Below are positions 8,219 through 19,163 of a stretch of 64,000 nucleotides of DNA, piece by piece. A program made the position numbers and the translations under genes. The stretch's first letter is position 1. The number at the start of each line of letters is the position of its first letter. The notes beneath the pieces are model-generated. The model did not search any database, was not told where the DNA came from, and was given only the letters and a program-made list of their open reading frames with translations. The DNA lies in assembly GCA_030583605.1 (NCBI GenBank), contig CP129466.1, forward strand, positions 2,363,001-2,427,000, written 5' to 3'. Origin of the DNA: Gammaproteobacteria bacterium (GTDB taxonomy: Bacteria; Pseudomonadota; Gammaproteobacteria; Steroidobacterales; GCA-2729495).

Positions 8219-9058
8219 ATGCTGCTGAACATCCCCGGCCATCCGGATCTTCGCAAAGTCGTCGTGCTCAACCCCAAGGGCGGGTCCGGCAAGACGACTC
8301 TGGCAGTGACCCTCGCCGCCTATTTCGCCGCCAGTCGTCGCAAGACCGGGCTCATGGATTTCGATCCGCAGGCCTCGGCGCTGCGCTGGGCACACAACCG
8401 CCCGAGCAGGCGACCCTACATTCACAGCGTCAGCGCCTTCGCGACCGATCCGCGCCAGACGCGCAGTTTCCAGCTGCGCATGCCGCCCGACGTGCGCCAT
8501 GTCGTCGTGGACACACCGGCCGCCATGCCAGCGCAGCGGCTTGCCCTGTTCACCCGCGGCGCACATGCGATCCTGGTGCCGGTGCTCTCCTCGGACATGG
8601 ACATCCATGCGGCCTCGCGCCTGGTGAGCGATTTGCTGCTGGTTGCAAAAGTCAGCCGCCGCATGGGACGCCTGGGAGTGATCGCCAACCGCGTGCGTGA
8701 GAACACGCTCGCCTACCGCCGTCTGATGCGCTTTCTCGGCTCGCTCAACATTCCGGTGGTCGGCACCCTGCGCGACAGCCAGAATTACGTGCGCGCCTTC
8801 GAGCAGGGCCTGGGGATCCACGAACTGCCGCACTCGCAGGCGCTGAAAGACGTCGAGGGCTGGGCGCCGCTCATCGGCTGGATCGAGCAACGGCTGGCGA
8901 CACCGCTCACGCCGCGCGATCTCATGTCACCCATCGCCGCCGTGCCGGACGGGCGCGGAGCGCCGCCGCAGGCGGCAGCGATCACGCGGGATCAGGACCC
9001 TCCGGCAACACCGCCGCTTCCAGCGACGATACGCGATCCTCTAGCCGGAATATCTTGA
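8219..9058 (+). CDS. ParA/MinD-family P-loop ATPase, orphan
   Basis: A 279-residue ParA-like ATPase. It has the deviant Walker A LNPKGGSGKTTLAV (K20-T27), Walker A' MDFDPQASALRWA, the Walker B region VVVDTPAAM and the NRVRENTLAYRRL segment seen in ParA proteins. The last 40 residues are proline/alanine-rich and probably disordered. Such ATPases position DNA, chemoreceptors, pili or other cargo. No ParB-like gene or centromere-like repeat is visible nearby, so the cargo is unknown. Its 3' end overlaps the convergent pyrB gene by 77 bp. Confidence 0.9.
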   Translation: MLLNIPGHPDLRKVVVLNPKGGSGKTTLAVTLAAYFAASRRKTGLMDFDPQASALRWAHNRPSRRPYIHSVSAFATDPRQTRSFQLRMPPDVRHVVVDTPAAMPAQRLALFTRGAHAILVPVLSSDMDIHAASRLVSDLLLVAKVSRRMGRLGVIANRVRENTLAYRRLMRFLGSLNIPVVGTLRDSQNYVRAFEQGLGIHELPHSQALKDVEGWAPLIGWIEQRLATPLTPRDLMSPIAAVPDGRGAPPQAAAITRDQDPPATPPLPATIRDPLAGIS

Positions 9059-10001
9059 CGAGGATCGCCACCCGCATCCACATCCCGTTGCGCTCCTGGC
9101 GCCAGTACATCGCACGCGGATCGGAGTCCACCGCCGGATCGATCTCAGGCCCGCGCGGCAGCGGGTGCATGATGATCGCGTCCTGCTTCAACATCCCGAG
9201 ATTGCCGGGGTGTATGCCGAAGCGCGCGTAGTCCATCGAGTGCGACTCCTCGGCCGAATCCCACTCCGTCTGCATGCGCGTGACGTAGAGCGCATCGAGT
9301 TGCGGTAGCGCCTCGCCGAGGTTTGCCGTTTCCGTCCATGGAATGCCGGCGCCGGTCAGACGCGCCTTGATGTCGGGCTCCATTGCGAACTGCTCGGGGG
9401 CGATGAACACCACGCGGACGCCGCGATAGTTGCGTAACAGCCCGCACAGCGAGCGCACGGTGCGGCCGCGGCGCAGGTCGCCCATCATGCCGATGACCTT
9501 GCCGTCGATGCCTCCACGCAGCGAGAAACTGCGCTCCAGTGTGTAGATGTCGAGCAACGCCTGTGTCGGGTGCTGGTCCTTGCCGGAACCCGCATTGATG
9601 ATCGGCACCGGCCGCTGGATGTGATCCATTTGCGCCGCGGCGCGCGCGGCATAGCCGGCCTCCGGCGTGCGCATGATGATCACGTCGACGTACGAACTGA
9701 ACGTGCGGATGCTGTCGTCGAAGGTCTCCCCCTTCACCTCGGAGGAGGTCGCCGTATCGCGGATCTCGCTCGTGCGGATGCCGAGCACGTGGCAAGCATT
9801 ATTAAAGGAGAGAAAGGTGCGGGTGGAGGGCTGCGGGAAGTAGAGCATCGCCCGCGCCTGCGGCACAAGCATCTGCAGGGCGCGCGCGCCTTCGGCGGTC
9901 TTGGCGATGCTGCGCACCTGCGTGGTGATCGTACACAGTTCGTCGAGCAGCGGCCGGTCGAACCCGCTGGTGTCGATGACGTGGAAGAGATGCCCTGCCA
10001 T
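8982..10001 (-). CDS. pyrB: Aspartate carbamoyltransferase catalytic subunit
   Basis: A 339-residue ATCase that makes carbamoyl-aspartate in pyrimidine synthesis. The carbamoyl-phosphate loop is QPSTRTFLSF (Ser59-Thr62), with SSEVKGETFDDSIRT supplying the mobile Lys loop, then AGSGKDQHPTQALLD (His144-Gln147), MQTEWDSAEE and the C-terminal HPLPRGPEI. At 339 residues it is longer than the roughly 310-residue E. coli enzyme. No pyrI, pyrC or pyrR-like gene adjoins it. Its stop lies inside the ParA gene end. The region upstream of its start is followed, about 100 bp on, by the transposable element at 10113. Confidence 0.94.
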   Translation of the reverse strand: MAGHLFHVIDTSGFDRPLLDELCTITTQVRSIAKTAEGARALQMLVPQARAMLYFPQPSTRTFLSFNNACHVLGIRTSEIRDTATSSEVKGETFDDSIRTFSSYVDVIIMRTPEAGYAARAAAQMDHIQRPVPIINAGSGKDQHPTQALLDIYTLERSFSLRGGIDGKVIGMMGDLRRGRTVRSLCGLLRNYRGVRVVFIAPEQFAMEPDIKARLTGAGIPWTETANLGEALPQLDALYVTRMQTEWDSAEESHSMDYARFGIHPGNLGMLKQDAIIMHPLPRGPEIDPAVDSDPRAMYWRQERNGMWMRVAILVKIFRLEDRVSSLEAAVLPEGPDPA

Positions 10002-10104
10002 GCGGTTGCCGGGTGCTGCGCCCCGCGGACTCCCATCGACTGCCCGATCCGGCGCGCATCATAGCGGCTTTGCGGCGTATCGACACGCTGGCCGCGACAG
10101 GCCA

Positions 10105-10622
10105 TATAAATGGGTTCTTCGCCGATCTGCGGGAATGCAGCGGCTCGCTGGTGGACGATGCGGTGGTCGTGCCCCCGGCGCGTGCCGCTCCTCGCACGTC
10201 CCTGTGCTCGTCGCTATGGGTTGCGCCGGCTGCTGCCGTCCTGGCAGCCGGCTCCACACATGCCCGCGCCGGGGCCGTGACCACCGCTGCATCCGCCTCG
10301 CCAGGGGCGATGTGTCGCACGACGACCGGGGCGTGGATCCGGATGCCAGGGTGGTGCGACTCTGCCCGTCTCCGGGCCGAGCCCATCAGCCGGTTGGCCG
10401 AGCAGGCGTAGCGAGCAAGGCTAAGCTCGCAGAGGCAGCGGCAGGGATGCCGCTGCTGCGCGCCCACGAGACCCAAGGACGTCGAGTGGCGCGCACTCCG
10501 CAGCGAGCACGCCTGCGAGGGCACCCGCAGGGCCAGCCGGCGGCGAGACCCGGGGATGGGCGGAGTCCTATGCAGCCTTCGCCGCATGATGACCCCGCAG
10601 ATCGGCGAAGAACCTATAAATG
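10105..10622. mobile_element. Non-autonomous transposable element (MITE-like) with target duplication
   Basis: Two perfect 21-bp inverted repeats (10113-10133, starting GGTTCTTCGCCG, and 10594-10614, ending CGGCGAAGAACC) bound a 502-bp body. Each is directly flanked by the 8-bp direct repeat TATAAATG (10105-10112 and 10615-10622), the mark of a transposition event. No transposase or other convincing gene lies inside. The 8-bp duplication and the GG/CC ends fit ISL3-type transposases, which is inference. The body includes an inverted copy of the type 1 repeat core (10194-10207). It sits between pyrB and the uvrA-like gene, which diverge from it. Confidence 0.88.
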
Positions 10623-10669
10623 AGCCCACAGCACCCGTAATATCGGAGGATTCCGCCCGCAGAGAACGC

Positions 10670-13600
10670 ATGCCCGCAACACGCCGAGCCCGACTGCGCC
10701 GCCAGCCGCCCACCGCCGGGCAGATCGTCATCCGCGGCGCGCGGCAGAACAATCTGCGCGACATCGATGTGGACCTGCCGCTCAGCGAGATCATCGTCGT
10801 GACGGGCGTCAGCGGCTCGGGCAAGTCCTCCCTCGCGTTCGACACGGTGTACGCGGAGGGCCAGCGCCGTTACGTCGAGACCTTCTCGCCCTACGCGCGG
10901 CAGTTCCTCGACCGCATGGACAAGCCCGCCGCCGATCGTATCGACGGCATTCCGCCCGCCATTGCCATCGACCAGACCAACCCGGTGCGCACCTCGCGCT
11001 CGACGGTCGGCACCATGACGGAACTCGCCGACCACCTGAAGCTCCTGTTCGCCCGGGCGGCGCGGCTGTACTGCCGCAACTGCGGCCGCGCGGTGCAACG
11101 CGACACCCCCGCAACGGTGCTGTCGGAACTCGCCGGGCGGCTACCGGCGGAGACACGGCTGCTCGTCACCTTTCCGGTCCGGGTGCCGGAGAATTTCCAG
11201 AAGGACGAGGTGCTGCAGCTGCTCGCCCGCCAGGGCTACACGCGAATCCACCGCGAGGACGGCGACCGGCTCGAGGTCGTGCAGGACCGCGTACGGCTCA
11301 TACCCGCCGAGCGCAGCCGTCTCGTCGAGTCGCTGGAACAGGGCTTCGCGCTCGGGCGGGGCCACCTGCGGGTGTACCCGCTGGCCGAGGGCGAACCCGC
11401 CGCGCCGCTGCCCTTCTCCGCCGATCTGCATTGCGCTCCCTGCGATATTCACTACCACGCAGCCGGCCCGGGCGCGTTCTCGTTCAACTCGCCGGTCGGT
11501 GCCTGCGAAGCCTGCCGTGGCTTCGGCCGCACCATGGGCATCGACTACGGCCTGGTCATCCCGGACACCGAGCGCAGCCTGTCCACCGGCGCCATCAAGC
11601 CGTTCCAGAGCAAGAGCTACCAGGAGTGCCAGTCAGACCTGCTGCGGTTCGCGCGCCGTCGCGGCATCCCCACGCAGACGCCGTGGCGTGAACTCACGGC
11701 CGCGGAGCGCCACTGGGTCATCGAGGGCGAGGGCCGTCTCGCGGACGGCAAGTGGTACGGCGTGCGCCGCTTCTTCGACTGGCTCGAGACCAAGGCCTAC
11801 AAGATGCACGTGCGTGTGCTGCTCGCCCGCTACCGGGCCTACACGCAGTGCGCAAGCTGTCACGGCGCCCGACTGAAGCCCGACTCACTGCTCTGGCGGG
11901 TGGGCACGCAGGCGGACGCCGCCGCGGTCCTGCCCGCGAATGGCAGGTTCCGCCCCGCCAGCATGACCTGCACCGACGCGGTCCTGGCCGAATTGCCGGG
12001 CCTGCACCTGCACGACCTCATGCTGCTGCCGATCGAGCGCTGCCAGCAGTTCTTCACGCGGCTGCGGCTGCCCGCGCCGCTCGACGAAGCGGCGGATCTC
12101 CTGCTCGCGGAGATACGCAGCCGCCTCGGTTACCTCGTCGCAGTCGGCCTCGGCTACCTCACGCTCGACCGGCAATCGCGCACGCTCTCCGGCGGCGAGG
12201 TGCAGCGGATCAATCTCACCACGGCACTCGGGACCTCTCTGGTCAACACGCTGTTCGTCCTCGACGAGCCGAGCGTCGGCCTGCATGCCCGCGACATGGG
12301 CCGGGTCATCGCCGTGCTGCGCAAACTGCGCGACGCCGGCAATTCGCTGCTGGTCGTCGAACACGACGCCGCGGTCATGGCGGCGGCAGACCGCATCCTC
12401 GACATGGGGCCGGGGCCCGGGACGGCCGGCGGGCGCGTGACCTTCTGCGGCACGCCGCAGGTGCTGGCCGCACGCGGCCGCACATTGACCGGCGAGTACC
12501 TGCGCGGCGAGCGGCTGGTCAGCGCGAACACGTCCGGCCGCGGCCGTCCGCCCGATCCGGACGGATTCTGGCTCGAGGTGCTCGGCGCGAGCGCCCACAA
12601 CCTGAAGGACCTCGACCTGCGCATTCCCCTGCAGCGGCTGGTGTGCGTCACCGGCGTCAGCGGCTCCGGCAAGTCCACGCTGATCGAGGACGTCCTGTAC
12701 CCGGCGCTGCGCAAGCTCAAGGGCGAGGCCAGCGAGGCACCCGGCCTGCACCGCGAGATCCGCGGCCACGAACACGTGAATGAGATCATCCTCGTGGACC
12801 AGTCGCCGCTCGGCCGCACCACCCGCGCGAACCCTGCCAGCTACGTCGGCGCGTTGCCGCCGATCCGCAAGGCGTTCGCGGACCTCCCGGCCGCGCAGGT
12901 GCGCGGCTACACCACCGGCACCTTCAGCTTCAATTCCGGCGACGGACGCTGCCCCGGCTGCGGCGGTAACGGCTTCGAGCATGTCGAGATGCAGTTCCTG
13001 AGCGACGTGTACCTGCGCTGCCCCGATTGCGACGGGCGCCGGTTCCGCTCCGACGTCCTCGAGGTGCAGCTCCCGGGCGCCGGCGGTGCCGGCAAGTCCA
13101 TCGCCGATGTTCTCGACATGACCGTCACTGAGGCGCTGGCGTTTTTTGCCGGCCACCCGGAGGTGCTGCGCGGACTGCAACCGCTCAGCGCCGTCGGGCT
13201 GCAGTACCTGCGCCTCGGCCAGCCCGTCACGACACTCTCCGGTGGCGAGGCGCAACGGTTGAAGCTCGCCGGGGAGCTCGCGCGCGCGGGTGGCGCCCGC
13301 AACCTGCTGTTGCTCGACGAACCGACGACCGGCCTGCACTTCCACGACATCGCCGGCCTGCTCACCGCGTTGCGCGCGCTGCTCGCCCAGGGTCATTCGC
13401 TCGTGGTGGTCGAGCACAACCTCGACGTGATCTGGTCGGCCGACTGGGTGATCGATCTCGGACCGGAGGCCGGCGAAGCAGGCGGGCGGCTCGTCGCCGC
13501 GGGAACGCCGCGTGAGATCGCCGCGGTGGCCGACTCGCACACCGGCCGCGCCCTCAAGGCGCACCGGCGCACGTTGCGCCGGAAGCCAGGCGCCGCTCCC

Positions 13601-16195
13601 GGCCGCGCCATCGAGCCGGAACGCGCCGCACCCCCGGCCGTCGAGCACGACCACAGCATCCGCATCCACAACGCCCGCGAACACAACCTGAAGAACATCG
13701 ACATCGCGATCCCGCGCGATCGCTTCACCGTGATCACCGGAGTCAGCGGCAGCGGCAAGAGCACGCTCGCCTTCGACGTCATCTTCGCCGAGGGCCAGCG
13801 CCGCTACCTCGAGTCGCTGAACGCCTACGCACGGCAGTTCGTGCAGCCGGCCGCGCGTCCCGACGTGGACGCAATCTTCGGAATCCCGCCGACGGTCGCC
13901 ATCGAGCAGCGCACCAGCCGCGGCGGGCACAAGAGCACGGTGGCAACGATGACGGAGGTCTATCACTTCCTGCGTCTGCTCTTCGCCCGACTCGGAACGC
14001 AGTACTGCCCTGCATGCGAAGTGCGCATCGCCCCGCAGAGCCCGGAGGCGATCCTCGCACGCCTCATGCGCCAGCACCGCGGCCGCACCGTGCAGGTGCT
14101 CGCGCCGCTGGTGATCGCCCGCAAGGGCTACTACACCGAGCTCGCCCGCTGGGCCGCGCGACGTAGCTATGACGAGCTGCGCGTCGACGGCGAGATGACG
14201 CCCACCGCCCGCTGGCCGCGACTCGACCGTTTCATCGAACACGATATCGAGCTGCCCATCGGGCAGCTGCGGATGACGCCACGGGCGATGGCCAGGGCGC
14301 GCGAACTGCTGCAGCAAGGGCTGGAGTTCGGCAAAGGCAGCGTGCAGGTCCTGCCAGCCGACGGTGGCAAGGCGGAACTGTTCTCCATTCGTCGCGCCTG
14401 CCCCGGCTGCGGGCGCAGCTTCCCCGAACTCGACCCGCGCCTGTTCTCCTTCAACAGCCGCCACGGCTGGTGCGGCGGCTGCTTCGGGACGGGCCTGCAG
14501 CTGCCAGGGTTCGACGCCGAACAGACCGGCGAGGAGCCGGTCTGGACCCAGGCGCAGGCGGACGAAGCCGGGCCCTGCCCCAGCTGCGAAGGGCGGCGCC
14601 TGCGCCCGGAAGCGCTTGCCGTCCGCTTCCGGGAACAGAGCATCGCCGACATCACCGCGCTGCCGGTGGATCGCGCCGCGGGTTTCCTCGATACGCTGCA
14701 GCTTGCAGGCCGGGAAGCCGCCATCGCCCGCGACGCCCTCGGCGAGACCGGCGCGCGCCTCAGGTTCCTGCAACAGGTCGGACTCGGTTACCTCGCGCTC
14801 GACCGCGCCGCCACCACGCTCTCCGGTGGCGAAACCCAACGCATCCGGCTCGCCGCGCAACTCGGCTCGAACCTGCGTGGCGTCTGCTACATCCTCGATG
14901 AACCCACCATCGGCCTGCACCCGCGCGACAACCAGCGCCTGCTCGAGACGCTGATGAAACTGCGCGACAACGGCAATACCGTGCTCGTCGTCGAACACGA
15001 CGAAGACACGATCCGCGCAGCCGACACCATCGTGGACCTCGGGCCTGGTGCGGGTACCCACGGCGGTGAAGTCGTCGCCATCGGCACGGCGGCCGAGCTC
15101 GCGCGCTCGCCGCGCTCCCTCACCGGACGCTACCTCGCCGCGACGACGCGCGGTGGCGCCGCAACGCGGGCACAGCGGCCCGCTGCGGGAGAAATCGTGG
15201 TCCGCGGCGCGCACCTGCATAACCTGCGGCAGGTCGAGGTCGGTGTTCCGGTCGGGCGCCTGACCGTCGTCACCGGCGTGAGCGGCAGCGGCAAGAGCAC
15301 GCTGGTGCGCCACGTGCTCTACCGCAACCTGCGCCGCCGGCTGGCGAAGGGCGGCCGCCGCGCCCCGCTCAGCGGCTGCGAGCAGATCACCGGCTGGCAA
15401 CAGATCCGGCGCGTACTCGAGGTAGACCAGACGCCGATCGGCAAGACTCCGCGATCCTGCCCGGCCACCTATGTCGGCATCTGGGACGAGGTGCGACGGA
15501 TCTTCGCCCGGCTTCCCGAGGCACGCATTCGCGGCTACTCCGCGAGCCGCTTCTCCTTCAACGTGGCGGGCGGGCGTTGCGAGGTCTGCGACGGACAGGG
15601 TTCACGACGCATCGAGATGAGTTTCCTGCCCGACGTGCACGTCGGCTGCGAAGCCTGCAATGGCGCGCGTTTCGGCGCCGAGACGCTGGAAGTCCGCTAC
15701 CACGATCGCAGCGTCGGCGACGTTCTTGCCATGAGCATCAGCGCCGCCACGGAATTCTTCGCCGCGCACGCGCGGCTGCGCCACACGCTGCAACTGCTCG
15801 ACGACGTCGGGCTCGGCTACCTGACGCTCGGACAGCAGAGCCCGACGTTATCGGGCGGCGAAGCGCAGCGGCTGAAGCTCGTCGCCGAACTCGCCCGTGC
15901 CCAGCCCGGCAGCAGCCAGGCGCTGTACCTGCTCGACGAGCCTACGGTCGGCCTGCACATGGCCGACGTGGAGCGGCTGCTCGCGGTGCTGCACCGGCTG
16001 GTGGACGCGGGCAACACCGTGCTGGTGATCGAACACAACCTCGACGTGATCGCGCAGGCCGACCATGTCATCGACCTCGGCCCCGAGGGCGGCACGGGTG
16101 GCGGCCGGGTGGTCGCGACCGGCGCGCCGGCCACCGTGGCGCGCGCGCGCGGCTCGCATACCGGTGCCGCGCTCGCTGCGTATTTCGCCGGCTAG
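10670..16195 (+). CDS. Double-length UvrA-like protein (two UvrA units in one chain)
   Basis: A 1841-residue protein made of two complete UvrA units in tandem. Four Walker A motifs, all GVSGSGKS(S/T), lie at about residues 46, 660, 1023 and 1537, and four ABC signatures LSGGE at about 505, 855, 1382 and 1725. Zinc-finger cysteine pairs occur in both halves (YCRNC, CAPC/CEAC, CPGC/CPDC; then YCPAC, CPGC/CGGC, CEVC/CEAC). UvrA senses damaged DNA as a dimer in nucleotide excision repair; here the dimer would be covalent. The ATG at 10670 is the first plausible start, since the frame upstream runs into the transposable element; GGAGGA lies 20 bases before it. A normal single-length uvrA probably exists elsewhere. 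Confidence 0.93.
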   Translation: MPATRRARLRRQPPTAGQIVIRGARQNNLRDIDVDLPLSEIIVVTGVSGSGKSSLAFDTVYAEGQRRYVETFSPYARQFLDRMDKPAADRIDGIPPAIAIDQTNPVRTSRSTVGTMTELADHLKLLFARAARLYCRNCGRAVQRDTPATVLSELAGRLPAETRLLVTFPVRVPENFQKDEVLQLLARQGYTRIHREDGDRLEVVQDRVRLIPAERSRLVESLEQGFALGRGHLRVYPLAEGEPAAPLPFSADLHCAPCDIHYHAAGPGAFSFNSPVGACEACRGFGRTMGIDYGLVIPDTERSLSTGAIKPFQSKSYQECQSDLLRFARRRGIPTQTPWRELTAAERHWVIEGEGRLADGKWYGVRRFFDWLETKAYKMHVRVLLARYRAYTQCASCHGARLKPDSLLWRVGTQADAAAVLPANGRFRPASMTCTDAVLAELPGLHLHDLMLLPIERCQQFFTRLRLPAPLDEAADLLLAEIRSRLGYLVAVGLGYLTLDRQSRTLSGGEVQRINLTTALGTSLVNTLFVLDEPSVGLHARDMGRVIAVLRKLRDAGNSLLVVEHDAAVMAAADRILDMGPGPGTAGGRVTFCGTPQVLAARGRTLTGEYLRGERLVSANTSGRGRPPDPDGFWLEVLGASAHNLKDLDLRIPLQRLVCVTGVSGSGKSTLIEDVLYPALRKLKGEASEAPGLHREIRGHEHVNEIILVDQSPLGRTTRANPASYVGALPPIRKAFADLPAAQVRGYTTGTFSFNSGDGRCPGCGGNGFEHVEMQFLSDVYLRCPDCDGRRFRSDVLEVQLPGAGGAGKSIADVLDMTVTEALAFFAGHPEVLRGLQPLSAVGLQYLRLGQPVTTLSGGEAQRLKLAGELARAGGARNLLLLDEPTTGLHFHDIAGLLTALRALLAQGHSLVVVEHNLDVIWSADWVIDLGPEAGEAGGRLVAAGTPREIAAVADSHTGRALKAHRRTLRRKPGAAPGRAIEPERAAPPAVEHDHSIRIHNAREHNLKNIDIAIPRDRFTVITGVSGSGKSTLAFDVIFAEGQRRYLESLNAYARQFVQPAARPDVDAIFGIPPTVAIEQRTSRGGHKSTVATMTEVYHFLRLLFARLGTQYCPACEVRIAPQSPEAILARLMRQHRGRTVQVLAPLVIARKGYYTELARWAARRSYDELRVDGEMTPTARWPRLDRFIEHDIELPIGQLRMTPRAMARARELLQQGLEFGKGSVQVLPADGGKAELFSIRRACPGCGRSFPELDPRLFSFNSRHGWCGGCFGTGLQLPGFDAEQTGEEPVWTQAQADEAGPCPSCEGRRLRPEALAVRFREQSIADITALPVDRAAGFLDTLQLAGREAAIARDALGETGARLRFLQQVGLGYLALDRAATTLSGGETQRIRLAAQLGSNLRGVCYILDEPTIGLHPRDNQRLLETLMKLRDNGNTVLVVEHDEDTIRAADTIVDLGPGAGTHGGEVVAIGTAAELARSPRSLTGRYLAATTRGGAATRAQRPAAGEIVVRGAHLHNLRQVEVGVPVGRLTVVTGVSGSGKSTLVRHVLYRNLRRRLAKGGRRAPLSGCEQITGWQQIRRVLEVDQTPIGKTPRSCPATYVGIWDEVRRIFARLPEARIRGYSASRFSFNVAGGRCEVCDGQGSRRIEMSFLPDVHVGCEACNGARFGAETLEVRYHDRSVGDVLAMSISAATEFFAAHARLRHTLQLLDDVGLGYLTLGQQSPTLSGGEAQRLKLVAELARAQPGSSQALYLLDEPTVGLHMADVERLLAVLHRLVDAGNTVLVIEHNLDVIAQADHVIDLGPEGGTGGGRVVATGAPATVARARGSHTGAALAAYFAG

Positions 16196-16276
16196 GGCGC
16201 GTACCGCGGCCGGAATCCGACCGGGATTTCAGGCCCGCTGACGGCGCCTGGCTCCGCGTTGCGGCCGGCCCCTGCC

Positions 16277-17848
16277 TCAGCCGCGACGCGTTCCCGGTGC
16301 CACCGCGGACCTGGTCAGCGCATCGGCGGTATGCGCGGCGAATCCGGTGCCCGCTTCGCTGAAGTAGTTGTAGGCGACGTCGCAACCCGCCGCAATGACC
16401 GGCTCCCGCTCCTCGTCGAAGACGTAGGTCGCAGCGATCAAGCCGCGAAATCCACGTGCCCGCAACTGGCGGCTGGCGATGATCTTGGCCTCGAGGTCCG
16501 GAAGCGCCAGCATCACGGCACGCACGCGCCCGAGTCGCAGCCGGTGCCAGAGCTCGGGGTCCTCCGCGTCCGCGTACACGACCCGCCAGCCCTCCTGCAG
16601 ATGCTTCTCGACCTTGGCCGTGTCGCTGTCCATGCCCACTACATGCAGACCGAGGTCCTTGAGGTAGCGATAGGCGCCGCTGCCGACGCGCCCCATGCCG
16701 ACCACCAGCACCTCGGCGCTGCCGACCGATACCGGCTCGTCGTCCGGATGCCGGCGGCTGCGCTCGAAACGCTGCAGGAACCCCTCGCTGCCGGCGTAGA
16801 GGCGGTGCGCCGCGCGATTGAGCGGTGCGGCGACGATAAAGGAACCGGCCACGGCCAGCGCCGCCAGCGTGATCCATTGCGACTCGAGCAGCCCGCCGCG
16901 CACACCCATCTGCATCACGATCAGCCCGAACTCGCTGTAGCTCGCGAGACTCAGCGAGGCGAGAAAACTGCTGCGCGACCGCAGCCCGATGCCGAGCAAC
17001 AGCACGAAAAACAGCAGCACCTTCAGCGGCAGCGCCAGTATGAGGGCAGCGGCACCAGTAACGGTCTCGAGGGTGGGTGTTGCAGTCAGGCCGACACTGA
17101 CGAAGAAGCCGACCAGGAACAGCTCCTTCATGCCCCACAGGGCATTGCCGAGCTCGCCCGCCCGCTGATTGCCTGCCAGCATGGCGCCGAGGACCAGCGA
17201 ACCGAGTTCCGCGCTCAGGCCAAGCGCCCGGAACCCGTAACCGCCCGCCGCAACCGCGAGCAGCACACCGAGCAACGGCAGCAACTCGCCGTGACCGGTG
17301 ATGCTCACCAGCCGGTCGAGCAGCACCCTGGCAAGCGGCAATACCAGGAGCATCAACGCCCAGGGCGAAGGCGTGACGTGCTCCCCGGCGGCCAGCACCA
17401 TGACCGCCACCAGGTCCTGCAGGATGAGGATGCCGATGGCGACGCGACCGTGGAAGGCCCGCAGCTCACGGCGCGGCTCGAGCACGATCGCAGCGAATAC
17501 GGTGCTCGAGAAGGCGAACGCGGCACCCAGCATCCAGGCCGCCGTCCAGGACAGGTCCACCTGCGTGCGCACCAGCAACGCCGCGATGCCACCGCTCACG
17601 ACAAGGTGCAACACCGCGGTCCCCCAGACCTCCGGCCGGATGAGACTGCGCAAGCGCAGCTTCAGGCCGACCGTGAACAGCAGCAGCCACACGCCGACCT
17701 CGCCAATTTCGGCGATCTCCGGCACCGACTCGAACCCGAAGCCTTTCAGGAGGAAACCGGCGGTGAGAAAACCCACGAGCGGCGGCAGCCCGATCTGCCG
17801 TGCCAGCAGGCCGAGCGCGAAGGCGCCGAGAATCCACCATGCGAGCAT
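16277..17848 (-). CDS. CPA2-family monovalent cation:proton antiporter (Kef/Ybal type) with TrkA-N domain
   Basis: About 523 residues from the ATG at 17848 ([20 protein letters not shown]). The N-terminal 12-13 membrane segments form a Na+/H+ exchanger domain, including [26 protein letters not shown] and [15 protein letters not shown]. The C-terminal part holds a Rossmann RCK/TrkA-N domain ([17 protein letters not shown], then [10 protein letters not shown]) that binds nucleotide and gates transport. Kef-like proteins exchange K+ or Na+ for protons in response to electrophiles or redox state. The annotated frame could start 52 residues earlier, but that part has no membrane character. It is convergent with the UvrA-like gene. 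Confidence 0.9.
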   Translation of the reverse strand: MLAWWILGAFALGLLARQIGLPPLVGFLTAGFLLKGFGFESVPEIAEIGEVGVWLLLFTVGLKLRLRSLIRPEVWGTAVLHLVVSGGIAALLVRTQVDLSWTAAWMLGAAFAFSSTVFAAIVLEPRRELRAFHGRVAIGILILQDLVAVMVLAAGEHVTPSPWALMLLVLPLARVLLDRLVSITGHGELLPLLGVLLAVAAGGYGFRALGLSAELGSLVLGAMLAGNQRAGELGNALWGMKELFLVGFFVSVGLTATPTLETVTGAAALILALPLKVLLFFVLLLGIGLRSRSSFLASLSLASYSEFGLIVMQMGVRGGLLESQWITLAALAVAGSFIVAAPLNRAAHRLYAGSEGFLQRFERSRRHPDDEPVSVGSAEVLVVGMGRVGSGAYRYLKDLGLHVVGMDSDTAKVEKHLQEGWRVVYADAEDPELWHRLRLGRVRAVMLALPDLEAKIIASRQLRARGFRGLIAATYVFDEEREPVIAAGCDVAYNYFSEAGTGFAAHTADALTRSAVAPGTRRG

Positions 17849-18055
17849 CGTCAACCCCGTTCGGTCCGCCCGCGGCATCGCGCAGACAACGCGCGCTGCA
17901 GAGGCCGTTGCGCGGCTGCCGGCGCCCCGGTCCGTCCGGCGCAGTCCCATGCGGTCGTCATGCCGGGGAGTGCCATCCGGGCGCTCATGCTTGACCCGCA
18001 GCAAAAGCCGCCTGCATCATCGCGCCGATTCCGTCACCAACCAGGGGGCAGTGCC

Positions 18056-18466
18056 GTGCTGAAAGAGTTCAGGGAATTTGCCATGCGAGGCAACGTGGTG
18101 GACCTCGCCGTCGGCATCATCATCGGCGGCGCGTTCGGCAAGATCGTCACATCTTTCGTCAACGACGTGATCATGCCACCAATCGGCATGCTGCTCGGCA
18201 AGGTCGATTTCAGCAGCCTGTTCGTCAATCTCAGCAGCACGGATTACGAGACGCTCGCCGCGGCCGAGGCGGCCAGCGCACCGGTGATCCGGTATGGCAG
18301 CTTCGTGAATGCCATGCTCGATTTCGTGATCGTCGCCTTTGCGATCTTCCTGCTGGTGCGCGCGATCAATCGCATGAAGAAGGAACAGCCGCCGGCGCCG
18401 CCGCCCGGCCAGAGTGCCGAAGAAAAACTCCTCGGGGAAATTCGCGACCTGCTCAAGGCCCGCTGA
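18056..18466 (+). CDS. mscL: Large-conductance mechanosensitive channel MscL
   Basis: A 136-residue MscL, the family length. It starts at GTG 18056 ([20 protein letters not shown]) after a GGGGG ribosome-binding site; the long open frame upstream belongs to no recognisable protein. The first helix carries [22 protein letters not shown] and the second transmembrane helix [21 protein letters not shown]. The tail is the usual charged amphipathic helix ([15 protein letters not shown]) after a short proline-rich linker. The channel opens under hypo-osmotic shock. It stands alone, convergent with the MarR-type gene. Confidence 0.97.
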   Translation: MLKEFREFAMRGNVVDLAVGIIIGGAFGKIVTSFVNDVIMPPIGMLLGKVDFSSLFVNLSSTDYETLAAAEAASAPVIRYGSFVNAMLDFVIVAFAIFLLVRAINRMKKEQPPAPPPGQSAEEKLLGEIRDLLKAR

Positions 18467-18478
18467 ACACCGCGCGGC

Positions 18479-18501
18479 GCCCGCCGCCCGTCGCGGCGGG
18501 C
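18479..18501. terminator. Strong hairpin between convergent mscL and marR-type gene
   Basis: The arms GCCCGCCGC (18479-18487) and GCGGCGGGC (18493-18501) are perfectly complementary around a 5-base loop. There is no T tract on either strand. It sits exactly between two convergent stop codons, so it may end transcription from both sides with Rho help, or protect the 3' ends. Confidence 0.45.
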
Positions 18502-19005
18502 TCAGGCGCCACTCTCCCGGCGCGCGACGGCGAGAAACACTTTCTTCAGGCCGTCGGCAACCGTGCGACGTTCCGCCGCCGACAGTGCGCGCAATTGCTC
18601 GTTGGCGGCGTGCAGGCGGGCCTCGATCGCCGCGTCGGTGAGTTTGCGGCCCTTGTCGGTAAGCCCCACCATGACACCACGGCGATCCGCGGGATCGGGG
18701 GCGCGTGCGACCAGCCCGCGCGACTCAAGCCGGTCGATGCGGTTGGTCATGGCGCCCGAGGTCAGCATGGATTCCCGCGCGAGCGCGGTGGCGGGCAGCT
18801 GGAACGGCGGGCCCTGGCGGCGCAGGGCGGAAAGCACGTCGTACTCCCATAGCTTGAGCCCCTGCCGCGTCAGCGCACGCTCGGCGTCCTGCCGCAGGAT
18901 CTTGGACAGGAACAGCACCCGCACCACCACGCTCAGGCTCGAGCAATCGAGTTCCGGGCGCTCGTGCGCCCACTGGCGCAGGAGCTTGTCGACATCATCG
19001 TCCAC
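18502..19005 (-). CDS. MarR-family transcriptional regulator
   Basis: About 167 residues from a GTG at 19005 (VDDDVDKLLRQWAHERPELD). The start is uncertain because no clear ribosome-binding site precedes it and the frame is open to 19134. The winged-helix features are LKLWEYDVLSALRRQGPPFQL, then the recognition helix TSGAMTNRIDRLESRGLVARAPDPADRRGVMVGLTDKGRKL, which matches MarR proteins closely. Such dimers usually repress a neighbouring gene until an aromatic ligand or oxidant binds. The gene is divergent from the small protein at 19164, which has a good promoter overlapping the intergenic region. Confidence 0.88.
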   Translation of the reverse strand: MDDDVDKLLRQWAHERPELDCSSLSVVVRVLFLSKILRQDAERALTRQGLKLWEYDVLSALRRQGPPFQLPATALARESMLTSGAMTNRIDRLESRGLVARAPDPADRRGVMVGLTDKGRKLTDAAIEARLHAANEQLRALSAAERRTVADGLKKVFLAVARRESGA

Positions 19006-19048
19006 CTTGGCCGTAGAGTAGCGACGACGCCGGATTACGTCTATTCGC

Positions 19049-19076
19049 TTGACAACAAACCGGCGCCCATTAATCT
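19049..19076 (+). promoter_or_regulatory. Sigma-70-type promoter for the small gene at 19164
   Basis: TTGACA (19049-19054) and TAATCT (19071-19076) are spaced by 16 bases. This is the only perfect -35 hexamer I noticed here. It points towards the 59-residue ORF 88 bp downstream and lies in the region divergent from the MarR-type gene, so MarR control is possible. Confidence 0.5.
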
Positions 19077-19163
19077 TTTCCAGCAAGGCACCCGGGCAGC
19101 AGGGCCGGCAGTGAACCGGCCGCGGGAGCCGCACGAGACAACAGGCCAGGTACCGAGAGCGTC

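Noticed and set aside
9901..10623. 240-codon plus-strand open frame across the transposable element
   Set aside because: It starts in antisense pyrB, lacks any transposase motif and is composed of low-information residues; the element is better explained as non-autonomous.
11885..15400. 1171-codon minus-strand open frame
   Set aside because: Antisense shadow of the double UvrA gene, whose motifs on the plus strand are unambiguous.
16259..18055. Long open frame upstream of mscL in the same frame
   Set aside because: It is antisense to the CPA2 antiporter; MscL homology begins at GTG 18056, which has its own ribosome-binding site.
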